Shown: piece after piece, positions 43,951 through 52,923 of the stretch | How the letters are laid out: each line of letters starts with the position of its first letter | How positions within the stretch are numbered: the first letter of the stretch is position 1 | Assembly: GCA_051004735.1 (NCBI GenBank) | Contig: JBPCKA010000065.1 | Coordinates: 1 to 64,000, forward strand | Direction: 5' to 3' | DNA from: Euzebya sp051004735 | GTDB taxonomy: Bacteria > Actinomycetota > Nitriliruptoria > Euzebyales > Euzebyaceae | Length of the DNA stretch: 64,000 bases | The notes under the pieces: generated by a model | Database searches by the model: none | Told to the model about the DNA's origin: nothing | What the model saw: the letters and a program-made list of their open reading frames with translations, nothing else | Translations under genes and position numbers: made by a program

Positions 43951-45341
43951 GCCCACCGCCAGCGCACCCCGCTACGGGAATCTTCCACCACCACGCCCGC
44001 AGCCTGCAGCGCATCTCGGATCTGATCTGAGGCCTGGAAGTCCTGCCGCTCCCTCGCACTGTCCCGCAGAGCCAGGAGTGCGTCTACCAGAGGTGACACG
44101 TCCTGTCCGTCTCGTACCGGGGTGACGGGATCCAATCCCACGATGGCAGCAATCTCGATCACCGCGGCCCGCGCTGTGGCTGCTGCGGCGTCGGCGCCCT
44201 CAGCCAGCGACGCAAGCCCCTGGCGGACCAGGCCGAAGATGATCGAGATGGCTTCCGGCGTATTGAGATCATCGCTCAGCGCCGCCACCGCCCTGCCTAC
44301 CGCCTCCTCATCGCTGTCACCGTCAACGGGTGCGCTGGCGACAAAATTGGTCATGCGCTTCCATGCGGCCTGGACATCGGCCAGGAGATCGGCGCTGAAC
44401 TGGGAGATGGAGCGATAGTGATGCTGCAGGAAGTACAGCCGCACCACCTGGCCCCCATAGGTGTCCAGAGCGTCGGCGAGCGTGATGAAGTTTCCGAGGG
44501 ATTTCGACATCTTCTCGCCGTCGATGTTCAACATCGCGTTGTGCAGCCACAGTCGGGCGTACGGCTGGCCGGTCGCGGCCTCGGCCTGGGCGATTTCGTT
44601 TTCGTGATGGGGAAAGATCAGGTCGGTCCCACCCGTATGCAGGTCCAGTCCCCTCCCCAGGTACTTCCCGGCCATGGCTGAGCATTCGATGTGCCACCCC
44701 GGACGTCCCGGCCCCCAGGGGGAAGCCCAACTGGGTTCCCCGGGTTTGGCGGCCTTCCACAGTACGAAATCCGCGGCGTTCTCCTTGCGGGGGTCGGTGT
44801 CAACCCGTGCACCCGCCAGCATCTCATCGATGTCACGTCCGCTCAGCGCCCCATAGCCGCTGAAGGACCGAACGCGGAACATGACGTCCTGACCGCCCTC
44901 AATCGCGTCCTCCCCACCTTCCACCGTGTAGGCCACCTGCTTGCTCAGCAGGGTCTGGATCATCTGGATCATCTCAATGATGTGTCCGGTTGCGCGAGGC
45001 ACGATGTGCGGTGACAGGATTCCCAGCCGGGCCATCTGCTCCTCATAGATGCGGGCGTACTCCTCGCTGACCGCAGCGGGATCTCGGCCCTCGTCGTGAC
45101 CGCGCTGGATGATCTTGTCCTCAACATCGGTGATGTTGCGGACATGCAGGACGTCCACACCTTCATGCTCCAGAAGCCGTCGAACGACATCGGGGATCAA
45201 GGCCGCGCGGGCGTGACCGAAATGGGGGACATCCTGGACCGTGGGACCACAGACGTACATGCCGAATGGGCGCTGGCCTGAGCGGATGTCATCAGTCAGA
45301 ACGTCCTCAAGTTGGCGGGTGAGGGTGTTGTACAGACGCAT
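43947..45341 (-). CDS. cysS: cysteinyl-tRNA synthetase
   Basis: 464 residues from the ATG at MRLYNTLTRQLE. Motifs: CGPTVQDVPHFGHARAALI (zinc Cys plus HxGH-type site), WHIECSAMAGKYLG (zinc Cys), LIFPHHENEIAQAEAATG (zinc His), and GEKMSKSLGNFITL (KMSKS). Length matches CysS. MshC, the mycothiol-pathway relative, is shorter and less likely in this rlmB-cysS-ispF context. The upstream ispF gene is 132 bp away. Confidence 0.95.
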   Translation of the reverse strand: MRLYNTLTRQLEDVLTDDIRSGQRPFGMYVCGPTVQDVPHFGHARAALIPDVVRRLLEHEGVDVLHVRNITDVEDKIIQRGHDEGRDPAAVSEEYARIYEEQMARLGILSPHIVPRATGHIIEMIQMIQTLLSKQVAYTVEGGEDAIEGGQDVMFRVRSFSGYGALSGRDIDEMLAGARVDTDPRKENAADFVLWKAAKPGEPSWASPWGPGRPGWHIECSAMAGKYLGRGLDLHTGGTDLIFPHHENEIAQAEAATGQPYARLWLHNAMLNIDGEKMSKSLGNFITLADALDTYGGQVVRLYFLQHHYRSISQFSADLLADVQAAWKRMTNFVASAPVDGDSDEEAVGRAVAALSDDLNTPEAISIIFGLVRQGLASLAEGADAAAATARAAVIEIAAIVGLDPVTPVRDGQDVSPLVDALLALRDSARERQDFQASDQIRDALQAAGVVVEDSRSGVRWRWA

Positions 45342-45473
45342 ATCCCCGTGAGGGTACGCGCCCGCTGTCCACAAATCGGTGGCTAAGGGTCAGCTGGCAG
45401 CGTGCCGATGCGTCAGCCGTGGACTACCAGTTGCCGAACCAGTCGATGCTGCAACGATTGCGTATGGAACGCA

Positions 45474-45959
45474 TCACCCGACGACATCTGTGAGCAGGAC
45501 GACGCACAGGCAGGCGATCCCCTCGCCGCGCCCGATGAATCCCAGGTGATCGGTGGTCGTGGCCTTCAGCGAGACCCGCGCGATCGGGATGTCGAGCAGT
45601 TCAGCCAACCGATCCCGCATGTCCTGGCGGTACTGGCTGACCCGCGGCCGAGCTGCCACGACCGTCACGTCAACGTTGACGACCGAGAAACGTTGCTCGC
45701 CCAGCAGCTGCATCGCCTCGGTGACGAAGGCAGAGCTGTCGGCGTCCAGCGTCTCTGCCTGATCCACCCCGATCAGTGAACCCAGGTCACCCAGGGCAGC
45801 CGCACCCAGCAGTGCATCGGTTACGGCATGCAGCACGACGTCGGCGTCACTGTGCCCCGCCAGTGCTGGACCTTCGGGAATGGTGATACCGGCCAAACGC
45901 AACGGCCGGTCCATGGCTTCATCGAAGGAATGAACGTCCAATCCCTGCCCGATCAGCAT
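45474..45959 (-). CDS. ispF: 2-C-methyl-D-erythritol 2,4-cyclodiphosphate synthase
   Basis: 161 residues. Zinc and active-site motifs GLDVHSF (DxH), LAGHSDADVVLHAVTDALLGAAALGDLG (third ligand His), and the C-terminal VSLKATTTDHLGFIGRGEG are complete. Makes the cyclic diphosphate in the MEP pathway started by Dxs. The usual upstream neighbour ispD is missing: a broken PIN-TRAM gene lies 11 bp away instead. Confidence 0.96.
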   Translation of the reverse strand: MLIGQGLDVHSFDEAMDRPLRLAGITIPEGPALAGHSDADVVLHAVTDALLGAAALGDLGSLIGVDQAETLDADSSAFVTEAMQLLGEQRFSVVNVDVTVVAARPRVSQYRQDMRDRLAELLDIPIARVSLKATTTDHLGFIGRGEGIACLCVVLLTDVVG

Positions 45960-45969
45960 GGCGTCGACC

Positions 45970-46745
45970 TCACTGTCGGGCTGGGGTATCCCCGGTGACG
46001 CGGGGGGCGTCGCTGCGGTGGGCGAACAGCATCCGGCCGTTTGAGTTGGACATGATGCTGGTCACCTCCACCATGATGGTGGTTCCCATGTCGAGTTGCG
46101 CACGGTCGACAACCACCCGTCCTCGCCTGGGGGGTCCTCCTCCAATACCTCAACCCCGACCGAGGACAGCCGTTGCAACTCCGCCAACGTGTCCAGGCCG
46201 CGCTGACCGCGGCGCCGCCGATCAGGTTCCGCCGAATCGGCCAGCCCCTGCAACTCATACAGCACGAAGGTGGGTACCAGCAGCACCCCCTCGATCCAAC
46301 CGTCGCGACAGACGCCGACCAAACGACCGTCGATCAGCGCGGAGGTGTCGATCAGCTTGTAACTCGGCCCCGATGCACGCGAGCCACTTGGCAGCCGCCC
46401 GCCGGTCCCCAGACAGCGAAGGAGGTCTGACGCGCGACTTCGCCCCAGCCGGGAGCCGGTCCAGCCGATGCTCGTGACGATGATGACGGCGATCGGCACC
46501 GTGTAGATCTTTGCGTCAAGCAGCAGCAATGGCCAGGTCACTGCGGCACCCAGTGCCAACCCCAGCAGACCACCGAACGCGCTTGCGACGATCTCGCTGG
46601 TGGACACCTGCTGAAGATGCTGTTCCGTCGAGGAGATTCGATGTTGGGAGAATCGGCCCAGGACCCCGCCCAGGACGTAGCCGGTGCCAACTCGACGAAC
46701 GCAACACCGCCCGGCACTTCTGAGGAGTCCTGTGACACCTAACAC
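45970..46745 (-). pseudogene. PIN-TRAM (YacL-like) gene with internal deletion and frameshift
   Basis: The intact part encodes N-terminal membrane helices (VASAFGGLLGLALGAAVTW) and the PIN start: YKLIDTSALIDGRLVGV with catalytic Asp, VPTFVLYELQGLAD, RRRRGQRGLDTLAELQ and VLEEDPPG. Then the frame shifts. In the next frame the end of a TRAM domain appears: RVVVDRAQLDMGTTIMVEVT, then SNSNGRMLFAHRS, stopping at 45970. The second half of PIN and most of TRAM (about 80 residues) are lost. The usual neighbours carD and ispF are present, so the locus is syntenic. Read as one frame it ends at 46062, with a false tail. Confidence 0.75.
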
Positions 46746-46774
46746 AGAGTACCGGGCGGTTGGGCTACGCGTTA

Positions 46775-47260
46775 CTACTCGTCGTGGAGAATCTCGTCAA
46801 GGTAGGCCTCTGCATCCTCATCCGACTTGCTCAGCGACGCGGCGAGTTCCGAGACCAGAACCTGCCGGGCCTTCGACAGCATCCGCTTCTCGCCAGCCGA
46901 TAGGCCCTTGTCGATTTCTCGCAGGGACAGGTCCCGAACCACCTCGGAAACCCGCATGATGTCCCCATCCTTCAACTTCTCGTTGTTCGCCTTGAACCGA
47001 CGTGACCAGTTGGTGGGGACCTTCGCCCCTCGTGTCCTGAGGACCGAGATGACCTTGGCGATCTCCTTGTCATCGCACACGTTGCGCAGGCCGACCTCGT
47101 CGGTCTGATCAGCGGGGACCTTGATGGTGAGGTCGCCGTAGGTAAGTCGGAGGACGAGGTACGACCTCTCTTCCCCCAGCAGTTTGCGTGTCTCCTCACG
47201 CTCGATCACGGCTGCCCCATGGTGCGGATACACGACGGTATCGCCGACGGAATAGGTCAT
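46775..47260 (-). CDS. carD: CarD-family RNA-polymerase-binding regulator
   Basis: 161 residues. The RNAP interaction domain is YSVGDTVVYPHHGAAVIE and YLVLRLTYGDLTIKVP; the helical DNA-binding part has RVSEVVRDLSLREIDKGLSAGEKRMLSKA. CarD stabilises the open promoter complex at rRNA and other promoters and is essential in mycobacteria. Upstream lie 247 bp of non-coding DNA to disA, containing a probable promoter but no clear terminator. Confidence 0.96.
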   Translation of the reverse strand: MTYSVGDTVVYPHHGAAVIEREETRKLLGEERSYLVLRLTYGDLTIKVPADQTDEVGLRNVCDDKEIAKVISVLRTRGAKVPTNWSRRFKANNEKLKDGDIMRVSEVVRDLSLREIDKGLSAGEKRMLSKARQVLVSELAASLSKSDEDAEAYLDEILHDE

Positions 47261-47507
47261 ATGTAGTCCCCTGTCCGAGCTTATTTGGACGTGTCAGAGC
47301 ACCAGTTCCTAGTCGCCGAGGCCCTGGCTACTGTCGACTAGTGCGTTGTCCGAGTTTACCACACTTTGACCTTCGCCACCAATGCAAAAGGGCAGGTCAG
47401 AAGGCTTCTTCGGGCAAATACCGGTGCATCACAGTGCCCGTCCGGACGATGTGACACTGTTTCGTGGCCGTTGACAAACAGATCGTCTTGTGCTTGCGAT
47501 CACGCCT

Positions 47508-48575
47508 CTAGGCGTAGCGCTCGAGTATGGAGGACTCGGCCAGGCGCGCCAACCCTTCCTTGATCGAACGGGCGCGGGCTTCGCCGATGCCATCCACGGT
47601 GTTGAGGTCTTCCAGCGTGGCGTCAAGCAGTCGGTCCAGCGTGCCGAACTTGTCGACCAACTTCTGCACGATGTTGTCGTGAAGTCGGGGGATGCGGCTC
47701 AGTAGCCGATACCCGCGTGGTGCCACGGGCCGCCCGTCGCCCCGTTCGGCCGGGGAGTAGCCCATCGCCTTGGCAACCTTGCCGGGTTCCAACAGTTCGG
47801 CGTCGGTCAGTTCGGCGACCCGCTCAAGAACTCGGGCGTCCTTGCGTCTGCGGTCAGCGGTGTAGTCCTTCACGACCAGTTCACGCTCGTGTTCCACCCC
47901 GTGCATCAGTTCGTCCAGCTGCAATTCCAGCAGTCGTCCCTCGACACCGAGCTCGGTGATGGCGTGTTCAATCTCCGCCGCGATCCGTGCGACGCGTTCG
48001 GCGCGTTGCAGAACCGAGACGACGTTGCCCAGCGTCACCACATTCTCGATCTCAAGGGCCGACAACGCTGCAGACACCTCGTCCAGACGGTTGCGGTACC
48101 GCTCCAGCGTGGCCAGTGCCTGGTTGGCCCGGAACATGATCTGGGAGAGCTCCTCCAGCACATGCTTGTCCTGGCCGAAGTACAGCGACACGATCTGCAT
48201 CGACTCGCTGACGCTGATCACCGGCTTGCCGGTTTGCTTTGCGACCCGGTCGGCGGTGCGGTGACGGGTGCCAGTCTCCATGGTGTGCACGGAGGAGTCC
48301 GGCACCAGATGCACATTTGCGTACAGGATGTTCTCGCACGCGTCGTCCAGCAGGATCGCGCCGTCCATTTTGGCGACCTCGGACAGGTGTTGGGCGGTCA
48401 GCCTGGCCTTCAGCTGGAAGCCGCCGGAGCGCATCTCTTCCATCTGCTTGTCATAGCCCAGGACCATGATGGCCCCCTTGCCCGCTTTGATGATGCGCTC
48501 GATTCCTTCGCGCAGCACGGTTCCCGGCGCGACGAGTTGGAGGATGTCCACCATGGTCTCCTCGCGCTCCGACAT
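47508..48575 (-). CDS. disA: DNA-integrity-scanning diadenylate cyclase
   Basis: 355 residues from ATG with GGGAG upstream. Cyclase motifs are AKMDGAILLDD (DGA) and TGTRHRTADRVAKQTG (RHR). The central coiled part (IENVVTLGNVVSVLQRAERV) and C-terminal helix-hairpin-helix (DKFGTLDRLLDATLEDLNTVDGIGEARA) bind branched DNA. Makes the second messenger c-di-AMP in response to DNA state. Next to carD and near mutY, in a conserved actinobacterial setting. No c-di-AMP riboswitch was recognised in the window. Confidence 0.96.
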   Translation of the reverse strand: MSEREETMVDILQLVAPGTVLREGIERIIKAGKGAIMVLGYDKQMEEMRSGGFQLKARLTAQHLSEVAKMDGAILLDDACENILYANVHLVPDSSVHTMETGTRHRTADRVAKQTGKPVISVSESMQIVSLYFGQDKHVLEELSQIMFRANQALATLERYRNRLDEVSAALSALEIENVVTLGNVVSVLQRAERVARIAAEIEHAITELGVEGRLLELQLDELMHGVEHERELVVKDYTADRRRKDARVLERVAELTDAELLEPGKVAKAMGYSPAERGDGRPVAPRGYRLLSRIPRLHDNIVQKLVDKFGTLDRLLDATLEDLNTVDGIGEARARSIKEGLARLAESSILERYA

Positions 48576-48669
48576 TGCACTCCCTCTCCGTCGTTACTGC
48601 CGGCCCGCGGCCGACGCGACGCCGACATCATACGCACGGCAGGCGTGGCCCGCCGACCGCAGTCGAACC

Positions 48670-50070
48670 TCAGGTGGTCTTGCGAGCCGCCAGCGCCGAG
48701 AAGCCGAGGATGCCGGCTGTGATCGACGCGGTCAGGATCCCGACCTTCGCGGCCTCGACCAGTTGGGGATCGGAGAAGGCAAGTCCCGCGATGAAGATGG
48801 ACACGGTGAACCCGATGCCAGCCAGCAATCCCACGCCACACATCTCCAGCCAACCCACGCCGCGAGGCAACTTGGCCAGGCCTGTGCGTACGGCCACGAA
48901 TGCTGCCAGCATGACACCCAAGGGCTTGCCTAGGACCAGTCCGACGATGACGCCCAACGGCACGGGTTGGGTCAGGGTGTTCCCCAGTGCGCCGAAGTCG
49001 ATCGCCACGCCAGCGTTGGCCAGTGCGAACAGTGGCAGGATCACGAAGGCCGACCAGGGATGCAGACGGTGTTCCCAGATGCGCAAGGGGGACACGCCAT
49101 CGTGGGACAGCGTGGCGATCACCTCCAGCTCGTTCTGCTCGTCTTCATCGGCCCGTCCGTCTGCCGGGCGGGCGCGCAAGCGCTTCAGTCGGCTGTGGAT
49201 GGCGCCGGTCACGGCTTCAGGCGGATGAAGCGGATAGGCCGGGGTGAGCAGTCCCAGGATCACCCCGGCGATCGTTGCGTGTACGCCGGATTCAAATACG
49301 GCCAGCCACAAGAGGGCCGCCAGCAGGAAGTAGGGAACGATCGCGTACACATTCAGGCGCTTCAAAACCACGATGCCCAGGATCGCGGCCGCGGCGACGC
49401 CCAACCAGACGGCGTCAAGGCTGGTGGTGTAGAAGACCGCAATAACCAGGATCGCCCCGATGTCATCGACAATCGCTAGGGTCAGAAGAAGCACCTTGAG
49501 GCTGGCCGGTGCACGATCCCCGACCAGCGCCAGCACCCCGACCGCAAACGCGATGTCGGTGGCCATCGGGATGCCCCAACCTCCCGATCCCGGGCCGCCG
49601 GCGTTGAGCATGTAGTACAGCAGCGCCGGCACGACCATCCCACCCATGGCAGCGGCGATCGGCAGGGCCGCGGTCCTCGGGTCGCGCAGGTCCCCGTGCA
49701 CGAGTTCGCGTTTGATCTCAAGCCCGGCGACGAAGAAGAACACTGCCATCAGCAGATCGTTGATCCAGTGTTCGACGGATTCATCAAGCCTCAGGAAGCC
49801 GAAGTCCACGACGATGTGGTGATTGACCAGGGCCTCATATGAGTCCGACAGCGACGAGTTGGCCCAGATCAGGGCGATCACTGCGGCCAGCACCAGCACG
49901 ATCCCGCCGGAGATCTCGGTGCGCAGGAAATGCTGGACGGGCTGGACCACCCGTCGCGCCGACAGGCGGTCGGAATCGGAGAATGATCTGTTCAGCCGAT
50001 CAGCCGGGTTCTGCTCCGGCGTCTGGTCGGCATCTTGATCATCGAAGTCTTGGCGAAGTTCTGTGTCCAT
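48670..50070 (-). CDS. nhaA: Na+/H+ antiporter NhaA
   Basis: 466 residues with about 12 hydrophobic helices. The active-site Asp pair is in LAIVDDIGAILVIAVFYT; other family sequences are GLEIKRELVHGDLRDPRTAALPIAAAMGGM and MATDIAFAVGVLALVG. Exchanges Na+ (Li+) for H+ to regulate cytoplasmic pH and sodium. An acidic cytoplasmic stretch (ADGRADEDEQNE) interrupts the second half. Its start overlaps the stop of the BrkB gene by 1 nt; mutY-brkB-nhaA form one operon. Confidence 0.96.
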   Translation of the reverse strand: MDTELRQDFDDQDADQTPEQNPADRLNRSFSDSDRLSARRVVQPVQHFLRTEISGGIVLVLAAVIALIWANSSLSDSYEALVNHHIVVDFGFLRLDESVEHWINDLLMAVFFFVAGLEIKRELVHGDLRDPRTAALPIAAAMGGMVVPALLYYMLNAGGPGSGGWGIPMATDIAFAVGVLALVGDRAPASLKVLLLTLAIVDDIGAILVIAVFYTTSLDAVWLGVAAAAILGIVVLKRLNVYAIVPYFLLAALLWLAVFESGVHATIAGVILGLLTPAYPLHPPEAVTGAIHSRLKRLRARPADGRADEDEQNELEVIATLSHDGVSPLRIWEHRLHPWSAFVILPLFALANAGVAIDFGALGNTLTQPVPLGVIVGLVLGKPLGVMLAAFVAVRTGLAKLPRGVGWLEMCGVGLLAGIGFTVSIFIAGLAFSDPQLVEAAKVGILTASITAGILGFSALAARKTT

Positions 50071-51188
50071 CAGTCACGGCCCAGTTTGCCCCAAAGAGTC
50101 GAAGCCAGCCGTGCCCCACTTGTCCGGGCGGCCGCACCTCGCAAGCGGATGCGCCACCGTCCAGGCCCGGCGACCTGATCAGCGGCCTCATCATCGGGAT
50201 CCCCGGTCGCGGCCATCAATCCAGGATGACGGGGCATATCCTGGGTCACCGTGTCGGGGTCAAGCACCGGCGCGATCGCCGGGGCGGCCGCCACCGGTTG
50301 CCTGCGCTGAAGATATTTGTCGATTTCATGGTCCAGCTCAGCGCCCATCAACAGCACGATGAAGGAGTAGTTGAGCCACACCAACAACACGATGACCCCC
50401 GCAAACGCGCCATAGGTGGCCGAGTAGTTGCCGGCCAGCCTGACAAACAGGCTGAACAGGTAGCTGAGTACCAACCACCCGATGACCCCCAACACCGCGC
50501 CGGGCGTCAGAAACCGCAGCTTGGGACGGTCACGGTTGGGTCCGAACCAGAACGTGAACCCGAAGAACAGCATCAGCACGGTGATCCCGGCCACATAGCG
50601 ACCAAGGGTGATGAGAATGCTCAGGGGCGAGTCCAGGATCTGCTGGGGCAACAAGGTCTCAAGGAGGGTGGGACCAAGCACGATGACGATGAACATCCCG
50701 ATCAGCGCCAGCACAAGCCCCCCGATGACGCCCAATGAGGCCACACGCTGTCCCACGAAGCCGCGCCCTTCGTCAGCGTCATAGGCCTTGTTCAAGGCGT
50801 AGATCAAGGCGGCGGCAGCGCTGCTGGCGGTGAACAGCCCCACGGCAATGCTCACTGCGAGGGCAGGGATCCCCTTTTCGGCCAGTCCTTTGATCGCCTT
50901 GTCCAGCGAATCGGTGACGAATCCCTGTGCGCTGGAGGGCACGATGTCACCGGCCGAGGTGACCAGCGAGCGGATGTCCTCCGTGGAGATGACCTGGGCG
51001 GCTATGGCTACAGCGGCGATCAGCCCCGGGACCAGCGCCAGAACGATGCGCAGGGTGACCACGGCGGACAGGTAGGCCACCTCGTCACTCTTGAACTCCC
51101 CGCCGGCGTTCTTGAGCACCGCTTTCCATCCGGCAGAGCCCAGCTTCCACCATGACTCAGTCTGACTGCCGTTGTTGATGGTGGTCAT
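50070..51188 (-). CDS. YihY/BrkB-family membrane protein
   Basis: 372 residues; start ATG overlaps the mutY stop (ATGA). About six helices: DEVAYLSAVVTLRIVLALVP, GLIAAVAIAAQVI, KAYDADEGRGFVGQRVASL, LIGMFIVIVLGPTLLETLLP, FLTPGAVLGVIGWLVLSYLF, YGAFAGVIVLLVWLNYSFIV. The family has DEVxYLS and TYGAFAGVIVLL signatures. Often annotated as ribonuclease BN by mistake. Role unknown. Cytoplasmic tail of about 80 polar residues. Confidence 0.9.
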   Translation of the reverse strand: MTTINNGSQTESWWKLGSAGWKAVLKNAGGEFKSDEVAYLSAVVTLRIVLALVPGLIAAVAIAAQVISTEDIRSLVTSAGDIVPSSAQGFVTDSLDKAIKGLAEKGIPALAVSIAVGLFTASSAAAALIYALNKAYDADEGRGFVGQRVASLGVIGGLVLALIGMFIVIVLGPTLLETLLPQQILDSPLSILITLGRYVAGITVLMLFFGFTFWFGPNRDRPKLRFLTPGAVLGVIGWLVLSYLFSLFVRLAGNYSATYGAFAGVIVLLVWLNYSFIVLLMGAELDHEIDKYLQRRQPVAAAPAIAPVLDPDTVTQDMPRHPGLMAATGDPDDEAADQVAGPGRWRIRLRGAAARTSGARLASTLWGKLGRD

Positions 51189-52093
51189 CGCCACACGTCC
51201 CGCGCTGGATCGGTCACTTCCTCGGCAGCAGACTTGCCCCCCCACCCTGGCAGGGCAAACCCCCGGGGCACAACTTCGGCAAGCCCGTCGCCGATCAGTC
51301 CGTTCAGTAGGTCTTCACCGCCCGGCCCTGCCAACTGCAGCGCTACGTCAAGCGGCACGGGCCCAAGTCGCATGGCGGCAACGACCCGGCCACGGGCCTG
51401 GCGGCGAGAACCCTCAAAGATTGACTGGGCTCGGGGTCGGTGGGCCCCGCCAGCCGCAGGGTCAGCACCCGGACCACCCTGCCAGGCACAGATGCCGGCC
51501 AGTGGACATTCGCCGCAGCGAGCGGCCCTGGCCGTGCAGATCGTGGCCCCAAGGTCCATCAGCGCGGCTGCTGTCGCCGACCCCGATCCCCGACCGGTCA
51601 GCCCGTCGGCGCGCTCCTGGGCCTGAGGCCGGGCGAGCACCTGGTTGTCGACCCGTGACAGGACCCGGGCAACGTTGGTGTCGACCGGAATCTCGTCGTG
51701 GCCGAAAGCGAATGACTGAATCGCCCGAACGGTGTAGGGACCGAGCCCAGGCAGGGCCTGCAGGTCTGCGCCGTCTTCAGGGACAACCCCCGCATGGCGA
51801 GCCTGGATGATCTGGGCGCAGCGGTGAAGGTTGACGGCACGGCGGTTGTAGCCCAGGCCCTGCCAAGCCACCACCACCTCACCCACCGGCGCGCTGGCGA
51901 GTCCCGACACGGTCGGAAACCGCCGCATGAAGCTGACCCACGACGCCGCAGCCCGCTCGGCCTGGGTCTGCTGGGTCATGACCTCGCTGACCATGATCCC
52001 GTAGGGGTCGCGAGTACCCCGCCAGGGCAGACCGCGCACAGCTGGGTCATGCCAGTCAAGCAACAACCGATCCAACTGACGCACAGCCGTCAT
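51185..52093 (-). CDS. mutY: A/G-specific adenine DNA glycosylase
   Basis: 302 residues from MTAVRQLDRLL. Catalytic Glu in VSEVMTQQTQ, helix-hairpin-helix LPGLGPYTVRAIQSFAFG with Asp in PVDTNVARVLSRVDN, and the iron-sulfur cluster ligands in CTARAARCGECPLAGIC (C-x6-C-x2-C-x5-C). Removes A opposite 8-oxoG. The C-terminal MutT-like recognition domain is missing or very short (about 60 residues), as in many actinobacteria. First gene of an operon with the BrkB-like and nhaA genes. Confidence 0.95.
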   Translation of the reverse strand: MTAVRQLDRLLLDWHDPAVRGLPWRGTRDPYGIMVSEVMTQQTQAERAAASWVSFMRRFPTVSGLASAPVGEVVVAWQGLGYNRRAVNLHRCAQIIQARHAGVVPEDGADLQALPGLGPYTVRAIQSFAFGHDEIPVDTNVARVLSRVDNQVLARPQAQERADGLTGRGSGSATAAALMDLGATICTARAARCGECPLAGICAWQGGPGADPAAGGAHRPRAQSIFEGSRRQARGRVVAAMRLGPVPLDVALQLAGPGGEDLLNGLIGDGLAEVVPRGFALPGWGGKSAAEEVTDPARDVWR

Positions 52094-52143
52094 AGGTGGC
52101 AATCGTGCGTGTGGAGACCCGATGTTGCACAGTGGCGGGTTGC

Positions 52144-52923
52144 ATGAGACAGCTGTTTCCCACACCCGCCGACCAGGTTGACGTCTATCAGGCCTACCAG
52201 CCGGCCGATCCCTCGGCTGACTTGGTACGCATCAACATGGTCATGGCCGCCGATGGGCGCATCGTGGACTCCGAGGGCGTCAGTGGCCAGTTGGGCGGGG
52301 CGGGCGACACCCAATCGTTCTTCGCCATGCGCCATGTGGCGGACGGCATCGTGGCCGGCGCGGGCACCGTGCGGGCCGAGGGCTATGGACCCATGAAGAT
52401 CCGCGAGAACTGGCGGGCCCGTCGGGAGGCTGACGGACGCGTCGCCCCGGCGGCCATCGTTGTGGTGACCAGATCCATGGATCTGGATGTGTCAGGCCGA
52501 CTGTTCACGCAGGCAGTCACCCCCACCATCGTGCTGACGACCGCTAACGCACCTATGGGGCAGGTGCAAGCGATCAGGGATCGCGGCGGCGTGGTCATCC
52601 AGGCCGGTCAGGATGACGTGGACCTGGGCACCGGCCTACGGGTGCTGCGCGAGGACCACGGCCTCTCACACCTGCTGCTCGAGGGGGGCCCGACACTGAA
52701 CGGGCAGGTGATCGCTGCCGGTTTGGCCGATGAGCTGTGCCTGACGCTGGCGCCGACGTTGGCAGGAGGTCCAGACAGCAAGCGGATCGTGGACGGGCTG
52801 GTAGGTCGCCGGGATCTGATCCTGCTTCGGGTTCTGGAGGCGGACGGTGAACTGCTCTTGACCTACCGGCTGGCTCAGAACAACCGCAGCTCGTCAGATT
52901 CGATGCCACGCAACTCGTTGTAG
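52144..52923 (+). CDS. RibD_C-type pyrimidine reductase
   Basis: 259 residues. NMVMAADGRIVDSEGVSGQL, DTQSFFAMRHVADGIVAGAGTVRAEGYGP, and LLLEGGPTLNGQVIAAGLADELCLTLAPTLAGG fit the RibD C-terminal (dihydrofolate-reductase-like) reductases of flavin synthesis and related enzymes. No deaminase domain is attached. Conserved homology ends about at LLLTYRL; the last 16 codons run over the nucS 3' end on the other strand (49-nt overlap), so the tail is lineage-specific. Confidence 0.88.
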   Translation: MRQLFPTPADQVDVYQAYQPADPSADLVRINMVMAADGRIVDSEGVSGQLGGAGDTQSFFAMRHVADGIVAGAGTVRAEGYGPMKIRENWRARREADGRVAPAAIVVVTRSMDLDVSGRLFTQAVTPTIVLTTANAPMGQVQAIRDRGGVVIQAGQDDVDLGTGLRVLREDHGLSHLLLEGGPTLNGQVIAAGLADELCLTLAPTLAGGPDSKRIVDGLVGRRDLILLRVLEADGELLLTYRLAQNNRSSSDSMPRNSL

